Origin: Promethearchaeota archaeon
GTDB lineage: Archaea > Asgardarchaeota > Lokiarchaeia > Sigynarchaeales > SOKP01
Direction of reading: 5' to 3'
NCBI GenBank assembly: GCA_019057735.1
Contig: JAHLWV010000200.1
Location: forward strand, 1-5,005
DNA: 5,005 nucleotides
In this document: positions 4,789 to 5,005 of the stretch, piece by piece
How positions within the stretch are numbered: the first letter of the stretch is position 1
How the letters are laid out: every line of letters starts with the position of its first letter
The notes under the pieces: generated by a model
Told to the model about the DNA's origin: nothing
Seen by the model: the letters and a program-made list of their open reading frames with translations, nothing else
Databases searched by the model: none
Program-made: the position numbers and the translations under genes

Positions 4789-5005
4789 ATTTTATAGAAG
4801 TTGCTAAACTTAACAATTTCATAATCTTTTTTAGTAAATCGTTTAGTTAACTCTAAATTCGTTCTTGTATGATTGGTTATTTCTGATACTTTTATACATG
4901 ATTTTTGTCCTATATAAGCCATTAAAGGAATTAGTTGATCGCTAAGGTAATTATCAACAGGAATTTCGTTTTGAATGTATTTAATCATTTCTTTAGCAGC
5001 AATAT
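4779..5005 (-). CDS. rtcA: RNA 3'-terminal phosphate cyclase, C-terminal part (5' end beyond window)
   Basis: About 74 codons of the C-terminal end are visible; the frame stays open to the window edge, so the ATG at 4988 is internal. RtcA converts RNA 3'-phosphate ends to 2',3'-cyclic phosphates using ATP through an enzyme-AMP step. The visible part matches the conserved end of the family: VDNYLSDQLIPLMAY, corresponding to the usual VDxxLADQLIPYMAL, then KVSEITNHTRTNLELTKRF, where the His and the HTxTN pattern are typical. The histidine that becomes adenylated in this family lies in this C-terminal region, and the His in ITNHTRTN is my candidate. The end, YEIVKFSNFYKIHF, matches the terminal beta strands. 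The sequence is rather diverged (IGQKSCI where Gly/Ser-rich residues are common), but no frame damage is seen. It is separated by 163 bases from the Yip1-like gene, which has its own promoter. Confidence 0.87.
   Translation of the reverse strand, partial: IAAKEMIKYIQNEIPVDNYLSDQLIPLMAYIGQKSCIKVSEITNHTRTNLELTKRFTKKDYEIVKFSNFYKIHF

Overview
The window reads as an AT-rich archaeal chromosome segment. The evidence is archaeal-type SecY, an archaeal DUF106/EMC3 membrane insertase, ribosomal proteins eL14 and eL34, an archaeal cytidylate kinase, an intron-containing tRNA-Ser with no encoded CCA, and TATA boxes about 26-30 bases ahead of several start codons. A zinc-ribbon Yip1-like membrane protein and the general style of the proteins suggest an Asgard (Lokiarchaeia-like) genome. 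That placement is an inference and not proven by the sequence.

Layout: bases 1-708 (+) hold the C-terminal half of SecY, cut by the window edge. A T-rich stretch and a new promoter follow, then the DUF106/EMC3-type insertase at 786-1460 (+). From there every gene is on the minus strand. Going up in coordinate these are tRNA-Ser(GGA) with an 18-base intron (1488-1587), eL14 (1663-1935), cytidylate kinase (2060-2608), eL34 (2694-2969), an unrecognised helical protein (3065-3694), a zinc-ribbon Yip1-like membrane protein (3716-4615), and the C-terminal part of RNA 3'-phosphate cyclase RtcA (4779 to the right edge).

How the genes relate: in many archaea secY, adk, the DUF106 gene, rpl34e, cmk and rpl14e lie in one direction at the end of the ribosomal-protein cluster. 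Here the same set is present without adk, and the eL34-cmk-eL14 part keeps its internal order but faces the secY-DUF106 part. SecY and the DUF106 protein are both membrane-protein insertion factors. The Yip1-like gene and the unknown 209-residue gene form a likely two-gene operon behind a clear promoter.

The most interesting items are the Yip1-like/unknown gene pair, the inverted ribosomal block, the minimal tRNA intron with competing pairings, and a very short-leader or leaderless TTG start. I saw no CRISPR array, insertion sequence or other mobile element. No intergenic stretch exceeds 300 bases.
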